A stretch of 64,000 bases of DNA from Acidovorax sp. (GTDB lineage: Bacteria; Pseudomonadota; Gammaproteobacteria; Burkholderiales; Burkholderiaceae_C), in NCBI RefSeq assembly GCF_021287135.1, contig NZ_JAJTBB010000085.1, positions 62,001 through 126,000 of the forward strand, given 5' to 3'. Numbering within the stretch: position 1 is the first letter of the stretch; each line of letters starts with the position of its first letter. A model generated the notes under the pieces. It did not search any database. It was given only the letters and a program-made list of their open reading frames with translations, and had not been told where the DNA came from. This document shows, piece by piece, positions 37,977 through 47,392 of this stretch. Made by a program: the position numbers and the translations under genes.

Positions 37977-38711
37977 CTACGTGGCGCCCGTTTCGCTCTG
38001 CGCGCGGCGGCGGCGCTCGCGGCTGTTGGCCAGGTGGGTGCGCATGGCCGCCCGGGCGGCCTCCGGGTCCTGGCCCACGATGGCGTCGTAGATGCTCTCG
38101 TGCTCGCCGTTCACGCGGCGCAGGTACTGGCGGCGTTCGTCGTTCAGCGCGTCGCTGGCGTCCAGCCGCGCGCGGGGAATGATCATGCTGCCCAGCGTGC
38201 CCATGAGCTCCGAGAAGTGGCTGTTCTGTGTGGCGCGCGCGATCTCCAGGTGGAACTGGAAGTCCGCGGCCACCGCGTCCCGGCCGGCATCCACCGCGCT
38301 GGCCACCGCGTCCAGCGCGGACCGCATGGCGCGGACGTTGGCTTCGGTCCGGCGCTGGGCTGCCAGGGCCGCGGCCTCGGTCTCCAGGCCGATGCGCAAC
38401 TCCAGCACCGCGATCACGTCGCGCAGCGTGCTGAACTGCTCGGGCGTGATCTTGAAGCCCGGCGCCTGGCCCAGCCCCAGCACGAAGGTGCCGATGCCAT
38501 GGCGCGTCTCCACCAGGCCCGAAGCCTGCAGCTTGGAGATGGCCTCGCGCACCACCGTGCGGCTGACGTTGAACTCGGCCATGATCGCCGCCTCGGTGGG
38601 CAGCTTGTCGCCCAGCGCCAGGCGCCCGTCGCGGATGCGGTCTCCCAGGGATTCAACCACCTCCAGGGCGAGGGTGCGGGGCTTGCGGCGGAGCGGGGTG
38701 TCGGTGGTCAT
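37977..38711 (-). CDS. GntR-family (FadR subfamily, FCD domain) transcriptional regulator
   Basis: 244 aa. N-terminal winged HTH (about 12-80: GDKLPTEAAIMAEFNVSRTV, VREAISKLQASGLVETRHG), C-terminal FCD helical domain (about 95-235) with metal/ligand-binding residues in DFQFHLEIARATQN and EHESIYDAIVGQDPEAARAAM. FCD regulators usually repress sugar-acid genes and are released by the acid or its product. It lies between the two divergent transcription units of the uronate cluster, each with a GTTGTA/TACAAC palindrome, so it most likely controls both and itself. Confidence 0.9.
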   Translation of the reverse strand: MTTDTPLRRKPRTLALEVVESLGDRIRDGRLALGDKLPTEAAIMAEFNVSRTVVREAISKLQASGLVETRHGIGTFVLGLGQAPGFKITPEQFSTLRDVIAVLELRIGLETEAAALAAQRRTEANVRAMRSALDAVASAVDAGRDAVAADFQFHLEIARATQNSHFSELMGTLGSMIIPRARLDASDALNDERRQYLRRVNGEHESIYDAIVGQDPEAARAAMRTHLANSRERRRRAQSETGAT

Positions 38712-38763
38712 TTCTTGGTGTTATCCCTATGCGGCCGGGGGGCGGAAGCCGCTACATTGCCGA

Positions 38764-38778
38764 TTGTTGTACGACAAC
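38764..38778. promoter_or_regulatory. Operator candidate for the GntR/FCD regulator, site 2
   Basis: TTGTTGTACGACAAC with a GTTGT-ACG-ACAAC core, in the 121-base gap between the divergent regulator and uronate dehydrogenase genes. Fits the FadR-subfamily pattern (T-GT-N3-AC-A). Confidence 0.7.
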
Positions 38779-38832
38779 TGATGACGTGCAACAGGCTGTG
38801 TCACCACTGTACCAAGAAGCTCCGCGATTGCC

Positions 38833-39651
38833 ATGCCCTGCCATCCGACCCCTCTGCGGTTTTCCCGCCTGCTGCTGACCGGCGCCGCCGGCGGCCTGGG
38901 CGCCGAGCTGCGCACCCGCCTCAAGGCCTATTGCGATGTGCTGCGGTTGTCCGACATTGCGGACCTGGGCGCGCCGCGCGCCGGCGAAGAGCTGCGGCCC
39001 GCCCGGCTGGAAGACGCGGCCGCGGTGCACGCGTTGCTCGACGGCGTGGAGGCCGTGGTGCACCTGGGGGGCGTGTCCACCGAGCAGCCGTGGGAGCCCA
39101 TCCTGCAGGCCAACATCATCGGCGTGTACCACCTGTACGAGGCCGCCCGCAAGCAGGCCGTGCGGCGCGTGGTGTTTGCCAGTTCCAACCACGTCACCGG
39201 CTTCTACCGCCAGGACGAGGTGGTGAGCCCGCGCGACCCTGCGCGGCCCGACGGGCTGTACGGCGTCTCCAAGGCCTTTGGCGAGGACCTCTCGCGCTTT
39301 TACTTCGACCGCTACGGCATCGAGACGGTGTGCCTGCGCATCGGCTCGTCCTTTCCCGCGCCCCGCAACCGCCGCATGCTGGCCACCTGGATGAGCTACG
39401 ACGACCTGGAGCGCCTGGTGGTGGCCAGCCTCACGGCCCCCGTGGTGGGCCACAGCATCCTCTACGGCATGGGCGACAACACCACCACCTGGTGGGACAA
39501 CACGCCCGCGCGCCACATCGGCTACCGCCCGCAGGACAGCTCCGAGCCCTTCCGGGCGCAGGTCGAGGCGGCCGACCCCCATCCGGACCTGACCGATCCC
39601 GCCACCCTCTACCAAGGGGGGCCGTTCGTGCGCACCGGTCCTTTTGAGTGA
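38833..39651 (+). CDS. udh: Uronate dehydrogenase (NAD-dependent, SDR/epimerase fold)
   Basis: 272 aa. Oxidises galacturonate or glucuronate to the aldarolactone, the first step of oxidative uronate breakdown. N-terminal Rossmann motif LLLTGAAGGLGAELR near 13-27; VHLGGVSTEQPWEPILQANI region; catalytic YGVSKAFGED (Y-x3-K) near 139-148; SSNHVTGFY signature near 115. The length and the motif order match characterised Udh proteins. It begins the plus-strand unit with TRAP transporter, lactonase and GarD. Confidence 0.88.
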   Translation: MPCHPTPLRFSRLLLTGAAGGLGAELRTRLKAYCDVLRLSDIADLGAPRAGEELRPARLEDAAAVHALLDGVEAVVHLGGVSTEQPWEPILQANIIGVYHLYEAARKQAVRRVVFASSNHVTGFYRQDEVVSPRDPARPDGLYGVSKAFGEDLSRFYFDRYGIETVCLRIGSSFPAPRNRRMLATWMSYDDLERLVVASLTAPVVGHSILYGMGDNTTTWWDNTPARHIGYRPQDSSEPFRAQVEAADPHPDLTDPATLYQGGPFVRTGPFE

Positions 39652-39724
39652 GCCGGGCGCGGCGCCCCCGGCTGCTGCGTTTGTGCCGACGAATCCTCAC
39701 GACAACACCTACCGGAGACACCCC

Positions 39725-40714
39725 ATGATCTTTCGCCGTTCCCTTCTGACCGCCTGCGCTGCCGTCCTGGCGGCAGGGACCTTGTTGGCGCAAGGCGCCC
39801 AGGCCCAGACCCTGGTCCTGAAGGCGGCCGATGTCCACCCTGCGGGCTACCCCAACGTGGTGGCCGTGGAGAGCATGGGCAAGAAGCTGGAAGCCGCCAC
39901 CAACGGCCGCCTCAAGATCCAGACCTTCCCCGGCGGTGTGCTGGGCGGCGAGAAGGAAATGATCGAGCAGACGCAGGTCGGCGCCATCAACATCCTGCGC
40001 ACGTCGCTGGGGCCGGTGGGCACCGTGGTGCCCGAGGTGAACGTGTTCAACATGCCCTTCGTGTTCCGCAGCCAGGACCACATGCGCGCCGTCATCGATG
40101 GCCCCATTGGCGATGAACTGCTGGCCAAGATCAGCGCCTCGCCCGCCAGGCTGGTCGCCATCGGGTGGATGGATGGGGGCTCGCGCAGCCTGTACACCAA
40201 GAAGCCCGTGCGGTCCCCCGCGGACCTCAAGGGCCAGAAGATCCGCATGATGGGCAACCCGCTGTTCGTGGACACCATGAACGCCATGGGCGGCAACGGC
40301 ATCTCCATGGGCTATGGCGAAGTGTTCACCGCGCTGCAGACGGGCGTGGTGGATGGCGCCGAGAACAACGCGCCCAGCTTCTTCAGCAGCAACCACTACA
40401 ACACCGGCGCCAAGTACTACACGCAGACCAACCACCTGATCATTCCCGAGCTGCTGGTGGTCTCCAAGGTCACGTGGGACAAGCTCTCCAAGGACGACCA
40501 GGCCCTGCTGAGGAAACTGGGCCGCGAGGCGCAGCTGGAGCAGCGCGCACTGTGGGACAAGAGCGTGGCGGACTACACCGCCAAGCTCAAGGCGGCGGGG
40601 GTGGAGTTCATCAACGTGGACACCAAGTCCTTCTACGACGCTACAGCCCCCGTGCGCGCCAAGTACGGGGCCAACTATGCGGAGCTGATGAAGCGCATCG
40701 AGGCGGTGAAGTAG
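39725..40714 (+). CDS. dctP: TRAP transporter solute-binding protein (DctP type)
   Basis: 329 aa periplasmic binding protein. ATG 39725 follows CGGAGAC and starts a clear signal peptide, MIFRRSLLTACAAVLAAGTL, with cleavage after AQAQ. Binding-fold motifs: ADVHPAGYPNVVAVESMGKK, KIQTFPGGVLGGEKEMIEQT, IRMMGNPLFVDTMNAMG with the conserved ligand-carboxylate Arg, FTALQTGVVDGAEN. Expected ligand is a uronate or aldarate, from the pathway genes around it; TRAP proteins for these acids have this type. A longer in-frame start upstream is rejected because it buries the signal peptide. Confidence 0.92.
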   Translation: MIFRRSLLTACAAVLAAGTLLAQGAQAQTLVLKAADVHPAGYPNVVAVESMGKKLEAATNGRLKIQTFPGGVLGGEKEMIEQTQVGAINILRTSLGPVGTVVPEVNVFNMPFVFRSQDHMRAVIDGPIGDELLAKISASPARLVAIGWMDGGSRSLYTKKPVRSPADLKGQKIRMMGNPLFVDTMNAMGGNGISMGYGEVFTALQTGVVDGAENNAPSFFSSNHYNTGAKYYTQTNHLIIPELLVVSKVTWDKLSKDDQALLRKLGREAQLEQRALWDKSVADYTAKLKAAGVEFINVDTKSFYDATAPVRAKYGANYAELMKRIEAVK

Positions 40715-40792
40715 GCCCCCCGGGATTTGCGGCTTGCGCGGGTGCGTTTTTGGCGGGCCTGCGCTTCTTCCTGGCTTTTCACACCCGTTTGT

Positions 40793-41311
40793 ATGGACCA
40801 CCCCTTTCTGCGATGGATGGACCGGATCTACCTGGCCACCATCTGGGCCGCCGGCGCGGCCATCTTCTTCATGTCGCTCATCATTCCCTGGGGCGTGTTC
40901 AGCCGCTACGTGCTGGGCACCGGCTCGCAGTGGCCCGAGCCCATTGCCATCCTGCTGATGATGGTGTTCACCTTTGTCGGCGCCGCGGCGGCCTACCGCG
41001 CGGGCGGGCACATCGCCGTCAACATGCTGACCGAGAAGCTGCCGCCGCCCCTGCAGCAGCTGCTGGCGGTGGCGGTGGACCTGCTCATGCTGGCCATCTG
41101 CGGGTTCGTGGCGTGGTATGGCACCAACCTGTGCATCGAAACCTGGGGGCAGGGCATTGCCGAGCTGCCCTGGCTGCCGGTGGGCGCCACCTATGCATCG
41201 CTGCCCCTGGGCGCAGCCATCACGCTGCTGTTCGTGCTGGAGAAGATGGTCTTCGGGCCTCAGCACCACCGGCGCATCGTGCGCTTTGAAGAACTCGCTG
41301 ACGGAGCCTGA
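40793..41311 (+). CDS. dctQ: TRAP transporter small permease (DctQ type)
   Basis: 172 aa, four hydrophobic segments (about 12-33, 48-69, 88-108, 132-150), with the family feature RYVLGTGSQWPEPIAILLMM near 37-56. ATG 40793 gives MDHPFLRWMDRIYLATIW, the usual start; the frame is open further upstream without family resemblance. Works with the DctM subunit to import the ligand of DctP using the sodium or proton gradient. Stop and dctM GTG are two bases apart. Confidence 0.9.
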   Translation: MDHPFLRWMDRIYLATIWAAGAAIFFMSLIIPWGVFSRYVLGTGSQWPEPIAILLMMVFTFVGAAAAYRAGGHIAVNMLTEKLPPPLQQLLAVAVDLLMLAICGFVAWYGTNLCIETWGQGIAELPWLPVGATYASLPLGAAITLLFVLEKMVFGPQHHRRIVRFEELADGA

Positions 41312-41313
41312 TC

Positions 41314-42597
41314 GTGGACACCCTTGTCTTGCTGGGCACGTTCTTCGTGCTGATGATGATCGGCGTGCCGATCGCGTATGCGCTGGGCCTGTCGGCACTG
41401 GCGGGTGCGCTGTGGATCGACCTGCCGCTGGACGCCGTGATGATCCAGGTGGCTTCGGGCGTCAACAAGTTTTCGCTGCTCGCCATTCCCTTCTTCGTGC
41501 TGGCCGGCGCCATCATGGCCGAAGGCGGCATGGCGCGGCGGCTGGTGGCCTTTGCGGGCGTGCTGGTGGGCTTCATCCGCGGCGGGCTGTCGCTGGTCAA
41601 CATCCTGGCGTCCACCTTCTTCGGCGCCATCTCGGGCTCCTCGGTGGCGGACACCGCCTCCATCGGCTCGGTGCTGATCCCTGAGATGGAAAAGAAGGGC
41701 TATCCGCGCCCCTTTGCCACGGCCGTCACCGTGAGCGGCTCGGTGCAGGCCATCCTGATCCCGCCCAGCCACAACGCGGTGCTGTACTCGCTGGCGGCCG
41801 GCGGCACGGTGTCGATTGCCGCGCTGTTCATGGCCGGCGTGCTGCCGGGGCTGATCATGGGCCTCACGCTGGCGGTGCTGTGCCTGCTCACGGCGCGGCG
41901 CGAGGGCTACCCCAAGGGCGAGGTCATCCCGCTCCGGCAGGCGCTCAAGATCTGTGGCGAGGCCCTGTGGGGCCTGATGACCATGGTCATCATCCTGGGA
42001 GGCATCTTGTCGGGCGTGTTCACGGCCAACGAGTCCGCCTCGATCGCCGTGGTCTGGGCGTTCTTCGTGACGATGTTCATCTACCGCGACTACCAGTGGC
42101 GCGACCTGCCCAAGCTCGTGCACCGCACGGTGAAGACGGTCACGGTGGTCATGATCCTCATCGGCTTTGCGGCGGCGTTTGGCTACCTGATGACGATGAT
42201 GATGATCCCCATGAAGGTCACGGCCTTCCTCACCAGCCTGTCGAGCAACAAGTACGCCGTGCTGGCCATGATCAACATCATGCTGCTGCTCCTGGGCTGC
42301 CTGATGGACATGTCGCCGCTCATCCTCATCCTCACGCCCATCCTGCTGCCCGTGGTCAAGCTGCTGGGCGTGGACCCGGTGCACTTCGGCATGATCATGA
42401 TGGTGAACCTGGGCATCGGCCTCATCACGCCGCCCGTGGGCACCGTGCTGTTCACCGGCGCCGCTGTCGCCAAGCTGCCGCTGGGCATCGTCACCAAGGC
42501 CATGATGCCGTTCTTCGTGGCGCTGTTCGTGGTGCTGATGATGGTCACTTATGTGCCCGCCATCTCGCTGTGGCTGCCGCGAGCGATGGGCCTCTGA
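41314..42597 (+). CDS. dctM: TRAP transporter large permease (DctM type)
   Basis: 427 aa, about twelve transmembrane segments. Family signatures: LLAIPFFVLAGAIMAEGGMA, STFFGAISGSSVADTASIGS, MEKKGYPRPFATAVTVSGSV and the PPVGTVLF region near 369. GTG start preceded by ACGGAG. Supplies the translocation path for the DctP ligand. Six bases separate it from the lactonase gene, so udh to garD form one unit. Confidence 0.93.
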   Translation: MDTLVLLGTFFVLMMIGVPIAYALGLSALAGALWIDLPLDAVMIQVASGVNKFSLLAIPFFVLAGAIMAEGGMARRLVAFAGVLVGFIRGGLSLVNILASTFFGAISGSSVADTASIGSVLIPEMEKKGYPRPFATAVTVSGSVQAILIPPSHNAVLYSLAAGGTVSIAALFMAGVLPGLIMGLTLAVLCLLTARREGYPKGEVIPLRQALKICGEALWGLMTMVIILGGILSGVFTANESASIAVVWAFFVTMFIYRDYQWRDLPKLVHRTVKTVTVVMILIGFAAAFGYLMTMMMIPMKVTAFLTSLSSNKYAVLAMINIMLLLLGCLMDMSPLILILTPILLPVVKLLGVDPVHFGMIMMVNLGIGLITPPVGTVLFTGAAVAKLPLGIVTKAMMPFFVALFVVLMMVTYVPAISLWLPRAMGL

Positions 42598-42603
42598 ACG
42601 GGT

Positions 42604-43632
42604 ATGGAAGACGCTCTGGTTTTCGTCTCCTGCGCCGACAGTGGTGAATTGCACCTGCTGCGCCTGACCTCGGACACGGGGCAGCTGCATACCGAGCAAG
42701 TCCTGGCGCTGGGCGGGCAGCTCATGCCCATGGCGCTGAGCCCGGACCGCACCCGCCTGTATGTGGCGCGCCGCAGCGATCCGCTGGCCGTGGTCACCCT
42801 GGCGGTGGACGCCACTGCGCGCCGTGCCGATGTGCTGGGCGAAGCCTCTTTGCCTGCGAGCATGGCCTACCTGGCCACCGACGGCACGGGGCGCTGGCTG
42901 CTGAGCGCGTCCTACGGCGCCGACCTGGTGGCGGTGCAGCCCATCGGCGCCCAAGGTGCCGTGGCGCCGGGCGGCGCAGCCGCCGTCTACCCCACGGGCC
43001 GCCATGCACACAGCGCGCTGGCCAGTCCGGACAACCGCTTTGTGCTGGCCGCGTCCCTGGGCGGCGGCCAGCTGCACCGCTACCGGTTCGATGCGGACAC
43101 GGGCGCGCTGCAACCGGCTGAGCCTGCCGTGTTCCCCCTGCCCACGGGCACCGGGCCGCGGCACCTGCGCTTCAACGCCGCGGGCAACCGCATCTACCTG
43201 CTGGACGAGCTGGACGCCGCCGTGCACGTGCTGGCCTGGGACGCTGCAACGGGCGCGCTGCAGCTGCTGCAAAGCCTGCCCACGCTGCCGCCCGGCTTCA
43301 CCGGCACGCCCTGGGCTGCCGACCTGCACCTGAGCCCGGACGGCCGCTGGCTTTACACCAGCGAACGCAACAGCCACACGCTGGCCGGGTTCGCCGTGCA
43401 CGCCGCCACGGGTGAACTCACGCCCATCGGCCACTGGCCCACCCAGGCCCAGCCTCGGGGCTTTGCCATCACGCCCGACGGGCGCCACCTGCTGGCCGCA
43501 GGCCAGCTCAGCCACCGCGTGGGCGTGCATGCCGTGGACAGCGTGAGCGGTGCGCTCACTCGGGTGGGCGAGCACGCCGTGGGCTTGAACCCGAACTGGA
43601 TCACCGTGCTGCCCATGGCGGCGCAGCCTTGA
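42604..43632 (+). CDS. Lactonase-family beta-propeller protein, probable aldarolactonase
   Basis: 342 aa with no signal peptide. Seven-bladed propeller of the 6-phosphogluconolactonase/PF10282 family, visible as repeated [63 protein letters not shown] blade strands. The [11 protein letters not shown] and [11 protein letters not shown] segments carry the conserved histidines and arginine of the family. In context it should hydrolyse the galactaro- or glucarolactone made by uronate dehydrogenase, a step usually assigned to other lactonase families, so the exact substrate needs an assay. Confidence 0.82.
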   Translation: MEDALVFVSCADSGELHLLRLTSDTGQLHTEQVLALGGQLMPMALSPDRTRLYVARRSDPLAVVTLAVDATARRADVLGEASLPASMAYLATDGTGRWLLSASYGADLVAVQPIGAQGAVAPGGAAAVYPTGRHAHSALASPDNRFVLAASLGGGQLHRYRFDADTGALQPAEPAVFPLPTGTGPRHLRFNAAGNRIYLLDELDAAVHVLAWDAATGALQLLQSLPTLPPGFTGTPWAADLHLSPDGRWLYTSERNSHTLAGFAVHAATGELTPIGHWPTQAQPRGFAITPDGRHLLAAGQLSHRVGVHAVDSVSGALTRVGEHAVGLNPNWITVLPMAAQP

Positions 43633-43648
43633 CGAAACCTTTTCACCG

Positions 43649-45226
43649 ATGACCCGCCCCCCGCTCACCATCCGCATGCACGCGCAAGACAACGTCGCCA
43701 TCGTCGCCAACGACGGCGGCCTGCCCGCCGGCACGGTGCTGCCCCAGGGCGTTCCCGGCGCGGACCTTGCGTTGCGCGACAAGGTGCCGCAGGGCCACAA
43801 GGTGGCGCTGGCGGACATCCCCCAAGGCGGCGTGGTGCGCCGCTACAACGTGCCCATCGGCTATGCGCTCAAAGACATCCCGGCCGGCAGCTGGGTGCAC
43901 GAGCGCCTGCTGCAGATGCCCTCCGCCCGCGCGCTCGAAGGCCTGCCCCTGGCCACGGTGAAGCCGCCGGTGCTGGAACCGCTCACGGGCTATACCTTCG
44001 AGGGCTACCGCAACGCCGACGGCTCGGTGGGCACGCGCAACATCCTCGCCATCACCACCACGGTGCAGTGCGTGGCCGGGGTGGTGGCGCAGGCCGTGCG
44101 GCGCATCAAGACCGAGCTGCTGCCGCAGTACCCGCACGTGGACGACGTGATCGGCCTGGAGCACACCTACGGCTGCGGCGTGGCCATCGACGCGCCGGAT
44201 GCGGTCATCCCCATCCGCACGCTCCAGCACATCAGCCTCAATCCCAACTTCGGCGGAGAGGTGATGGTGGTGAGCCTGGGCTGCGAGAAGCTGCAGCCCG
44301 ACCGCCTGCTGCCGCCGGGCAGCTTCCCCATCGTGGACGAGCGCGACCCGGCCCTCGGCCCCGAGACGGTGTGCCTGCAGGCCGATCATCACGTGGGCTT
44401 CATGTCGATGCTGGACGACATCGTGCAAAGCGCGAAGCCGCACCTGGAACGCCTGAACGCCCGCCGCCGCGAGACCATCCCGGCCAGCGAACTGGTGGTG
44501 GGCGTGCAGTGCGGCGGCAGCGACGCGTTCTCAGGCGTCACCGCCAACCCGGCCGTGGGCTTTTGCGCCGACCTGCTGGTGCGCGCCGGCGCCACCGTGA
44601 TGTTCAGCGAGAACACCGAGGTGCGCGACGCCGTGGAGCAGCTCACCAGCCGCGCCGCCACGCCCGCAGTGGCCCAAGCCATCGTGCGCGAGCTGGGCTG
44701 GTACGACCGCTACCTGGACCGCGGCCGCGTGGACCGTGCGGCCAACACCACGCCTGGCAACAAGGCGGGCGGGCTGTCGAACATCGCCGAGAAGGCCATG
44801 GGCTCCATCATCAAGAGCGGCACCGCGCCCATCGCGCACGTGCTGGCCCCGGGCCAAAAGCTGCGGCGCGACCAGCGCGGCCTGGTGTACGCCGCCACGC
44901 CCGCCAGCGACTTCATCTGCGGCACGCTGCAGCTGGCCGCGGGCATGAACCTGCACGTGTTCACCACCGGGCGGGGAACACCTTACGGCTTGGCCGAATG
45001 CCCGGTGGTCAAGGTGGCCACGCGCACCGATCTGGCGCGCCGCTGGCATGACCTCATGGACATCAACGCCGGAAAGATCGCTGACGGCGAGGCCACCATC
45101 GAAGAAACCGGCTGGGAGCTGTTCCGCCTGCTGCTCGACGTGGCCAGCGGGCGCAGGAAGACCTGGGCGGAGCAGTGGAAGCTGCACAACGCGCTGGTGC
45201 TGTTCAACCCGGCGCCGGTGACCTGA
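43649..45226 (+). CDS. garD: Galactarate dehydratase
   Basis: 525 aa. Dehydrates meso-galactarate to 5-keto-4-deoxyglucarate. SAF-domain N-terminus (about 10-100), then the UxaA/GarD catalytic part: [22 protein letters not shown] near 115-136, [16 protein letters not shown] near 170-185, [19 protein letters not shown] and [30 protein letters not shown] near the C-terminus. Expected to use a metal ion at the active site. The next enzymes would be KdgD plus the semialdehyde dehydrogenase at 35362, or an aldolase; only the former has a partner here. A hairpin follows. Confidence 0.93.
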   Translation: MTRPPLTIRMHAQDNVAIVANDGGLPAGTVLPQGVPGADLALRDKVPQGHKVALADIPQGGVVRRYNVPIGYALKDIPAGSWVHERLLQMPSARALEGLPLATVKPPVLEPLTGYTFEGYRNADGSVGTRNILAITTTVQCVAGVVAQAVRRIKTELLPQYPHVDDVIGLEHTYGCGVAIDAPDAVIPIRTLQHISLNPNFGGEVMVVSLGCEKLQPDRLLPPGSFPIVDERDPALGPETVCLQADHHVGFMSMLDDIVQSAKPHLERLNARRRETIPASELVVGVQCGGSDAFSGVTANPAVGFCADLLVRAGATVMFSENTEVRDAVEQLTSRAATPAVAQAIVRELGWYDRYLDRGRVDRAANTTPGNKAGGLSNIAEKAMGSIIKSGTAPIAHVLAPGQKLRRDQRGLVYAATPASDFICGTLQLAAGMNLHVFTTGRGTPYGLAECPVVKVATRTDLARRWHDLMDINAGKIADGEATIEETGWELFRLLLDVASGRRKTWAEQWKLHNALVLFNPAPVT

Positions 45227-45261
45227 AATTTGCGGGGCGACAGCCCCTTGTGTTTCCCCTC

Positions 45262-45289
45262 CAACAGCCCTTGCCTGCAAGGGCTGTTG
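45262..45289 (+). terminator. Perfect 12-bp hairpin after garD, probable terminator
   Basis: CAACAGCCCTTG / CAAGGGCTGTTG with loop CCTG, 36 bases after the garD stop. The tail TCCTTGAAAG lacks a good T-run, so termination is probable but not certain. It ends 20 bases before the EamA gene start. Confidence 0.6.
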
Positions 45290-45309
45290 TCCTTGAAAGA
45301 CCGCATCTC

Positions 45310-46242
45310 ATGGGGCATTCCCGATTTTCTGACCGCAAGGTCGTCGTAGCGCTTGCGCTGCTGTGCTGTCTGCTCTGGGGCAGCTCCTACCCCGCCATCA
45401 AGACGGGCTACGCCTGGTTTGGCATTGCGCGCAGCGACATCCCCACGCAGCTGGTGTTTGCGGGCTGGCGCTTTCTGGGCGCGGGGCTGATCCTGCTGGC
45501 CTGGGCTGCGATCATGCGCAAGGCCATCTGGGGGCTGGGCTTTGCGGGTGGGCGGCAACTGGTGGTGCTGGGCCTGACGCAGACCACGCTGCAATACGTT
45601 TTCTTCTACGTGGGCCTGGCCCACACCACGGGCGTGAAGGGGTCGATCATGAACGCCACGGGCACCTTCTTCAGCGTGCTGCTGGCGCACTGGGTCTACC
45701 ACAACGACCGGCTCAGCCACGCCAAGCTCTGGGGCTGCGGGGTGGGCTTTGCCGGTGTGATGGTGGTCAACCTGGGGCGCGGCGCGCTGGACCTGGACTT
45801 CACGCTGCTGGGCGAAGGCTTCGTGGTGATTGCGGCCTTCGTGCTGGCAGCGGCCAGCATCTACGGCAAGCAGGTGTCGCAGCGCATGGATTCGGTGGTG
45901 ATGACGGGCTGGCAGCTGGCCATTGGCGGCGCGGCGCTGCTGGCGGTCGGCGGGGCGCTGGGCGGATCGCTCACGGGCTTCACGGGCGGCTCGGTGGCGC
46001 TGCTGGCGTACCTGGCGCTGCTGTCCTCGGCCGCGTTCTCGCTGTGGAGCCTCTTGCTCAAGCACAACCGGGTGAGCCAGGTCACGGTGTTCAACTTCAC
46101 CGTGCCGATTTTTGGCGCTGCGCTGTCGGCGCTGTTCCTGGGCGAGGCGCTGCTTGCGTGGAAGAACCTGCTGGCCCTGGTGCTGGTGTGCGCAGGCATC
46201 TGGCTGGTGACGCGCGAGGCCCGCGCCGGGAGCCCGCGGTAG
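45310..46242 (+). CDS. EamA/DMT-family transporter
   Basis: 310 aa, ten hydrophobic segments forming two EamA halves (about 15-140 and 160-300). First-half signature LLCCLLWGSSYPAIKTGYAW; second-half FVLAAASIYGKQVSQRMDSV and FNFTVPIFGAALSALFLGE. ATG 45310 gives MGHSRFSDRKVVVALAL, with a normal short cytoplasmic start; the open frame further upstream overlaps garD. Likely an exporter of small metabolites; substrate cannot be told. Convergent with a LysR gene across a family A repeat. Confidence 0.85.
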   Translation: MGHSRFSDRKVVVALALLCCLLWGSSYPAIKTGYAWFGIARSDIPTQLVFAGWRFLGAGLILLAWAAIMRKAIWGLGFAGGRQLVVLGLTQTTLQYVFFYVGLAHTTGVKGSIMNATGTFFSVLLAHWVYHNDRLSHAKLWGCGVGFAGVMVVNLGRGALDLDFTLLGEGFVVIAAFVLAAASIYGKQVSQRMDSVVMTGWQLAIGGAALLAVGGALGGSLTGFTGGSVALLAYLALLSSAAFSLWSLLLKHNRVSQVTVFNFTVPIFGAALSALFLGEALLAWKNLLALVLVCAGIWLVTREARAGSPR

Positions 46243-46273
46243 CCGGCGGCAGACCTGGCACCGTTGCGGGGTA

Positions 46274-46338
46274 CAAGCATTTTTGGGCTCTGGCGCTTGC
46301 TGGTAAAGCGCAGGAAGCTATTGTTTTGATAGCTATGG
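46274..46338 (-). repeat. AGCGCT-type intergenic repeat, family A, copy 5
   Basis: On the minus strand: CATAGCTATCAAAACAATAGC then CTTCCTGCGCTTTACCAGC and AAGCGCCAGAGCCCAAAAAT. It reaches into the stop codon of the LysR gene and fills the gap between convergent genes. Confidence 0.75.
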
Positions 46339-47265
46339 GGGCTCTGCGACAGCTGCTTCGCTGCGCAGGTGCTCCTGCACCACGCCGGCCAGCCAGTCCA
46401 TCACCACCCGCACGCGCTGAGGCAGGTGCCTGCGGTGGGCGTACAGCAGCGTCACCGGCATGGGCGGCGCGGGGTGGTCTGGCAGCACCTCCACCAGCAG
46501 GCCCCGGTCGATCAGCTCGCGCACGCCCAGCAGGGGCGCCTGGATCAGCCCCAGCCCGGCGGCGCAGGCGCCCAGGTAGGCTTCGGCGCTGTTGACGGTC
46601 ACGCGCCCGGCCATGGCATGGAAGCAGGCGTTGCCGCTGCCGTCCTGGGTTTCAAACCCGGCCGAGCGGGTGCCCAGCGTGCTCACGTAGTGCACCAGCG
46701 CGTGCTGCGCCAGGTCGTCCAGGCTGCGCGGCGTGCCCATGCGCGCCAGGTAGCCGGGGCTGGCGCACGTGGCCACGCGCACCCAGCCCAGCGGGCGCGC
46801 CACCAGCCCGGGCTCGGCCACCGGGCCCACGCGGATCACGCAGTCAAACCCCTCGCGCACCAGGTCCACGCGGCGGTCGGTGCTGCTCAGCTCCACCTCC
46901 AGCAGGGCGTGCCGCTGCAGCAGTTCGGGCAGGCGCGGCAGCACCAGCTGGCGTGCAATGCCGGTGGACATGTCGATGCGCACGCGCCCGCGCAGGGCGG
47001 CGCCCTCGGGCTGGGCGAAGAGGGTCTGCAGCTCCTCCACATCGTCCAGCAAGTCCTTGCAGCGCTCGTAGTACACCTGCCCGTCCTGCGTGAGCTGCAC
47101 GCGCCGCGTCGTGCGGTGCAGCAGGCGCGTGCCCAGTTGCGCCTCCAGCTGCTGCACCGCCAGCGAGGCGTTGGCCTTGGGAATGCCCAGCACCTGGGCC
47201 GCCTGCGTGAAGCTGGCCAGCTCGGCCACGCGGGCAAAGATCTGCATGCGGTCCAGAGGGTTCAT
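46333..47265 (-). CDS. LysR-family transcriptional regulator
   Basis: 310 aa. N-terminal winged HTH (about 1-60: MNPLDRMQIFARVAELASFT, AAQVLGIPKANASLAVQQLE), linker helix, C-terminal substrate-binding domain (about 90-300). ATG 47265 chosen over an ATG eight codons upstream because MNPLDRMQIF is the family start. It belongs to the group that controls an adjacent divergent oxidoreductase gene; here the SDR at 47393, with an inverted repeat in the gap. Effector unknown. Confidence 0.9.
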   Translation of the reverse strand: MNPLDRMQIFARVAELASFTQAAQVLGIPKANASLAVQQLEAQLGTRLLHRTTRRVQLTQDGQVYYERCKDLLDDVEELQTLFAQPEGAALRGRVRIDMSTGIARQLVLPRLPELLQRHALLEVELSSTDRRVDLVREGFDCVIRVGPVAEPGLVARPLGWVRVATCASPGYLARMGTPRSLDDLAQHALVHYVSTLGTRSAGFETQDGSGNACFHAMAGRVTVNSAEAYLGACAAGLGLIQAPLLGVRELIDRGLLVEVLPDHPAPPMPVTLLYAHRRHLPQRVRVVMDWLAGVVQEHLRSEAAVAEPP

Positions 47266-47286
47266 TGGTTGTTTTGGCTGAACAAT

Positions 47287-47315
47287 CAATCCAATTTTGC
47301 CTGGTTTATGGATTG
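47287..47315. promoter_or_regulatory. Inverted repeat in LysR-SDR gap, candidate LysR operator
   Basis: CAATCCA-N15-TGGATTG, perfect seven-base arms within an AT-rich stretch between the divergent genes. Spacing fits a LysR-type activation/repression site. Confidence 0.5.
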
Positions 47316-47392
47316 TCTACCGCTCAATAAAGTCCTGCCCATGCCTGCCGCAGGGTGCAGCGGGCGCCCAACCCCAACCCAGGAGCTTTGCC

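Noticed and set aside
41260-43818. Long minus-strand frame opposite dctM and the lactonase.
   Set aside because: Composition is His/Gln/Arg-rich shadow; dctM and the lactonase are fully supported on the plus strand.
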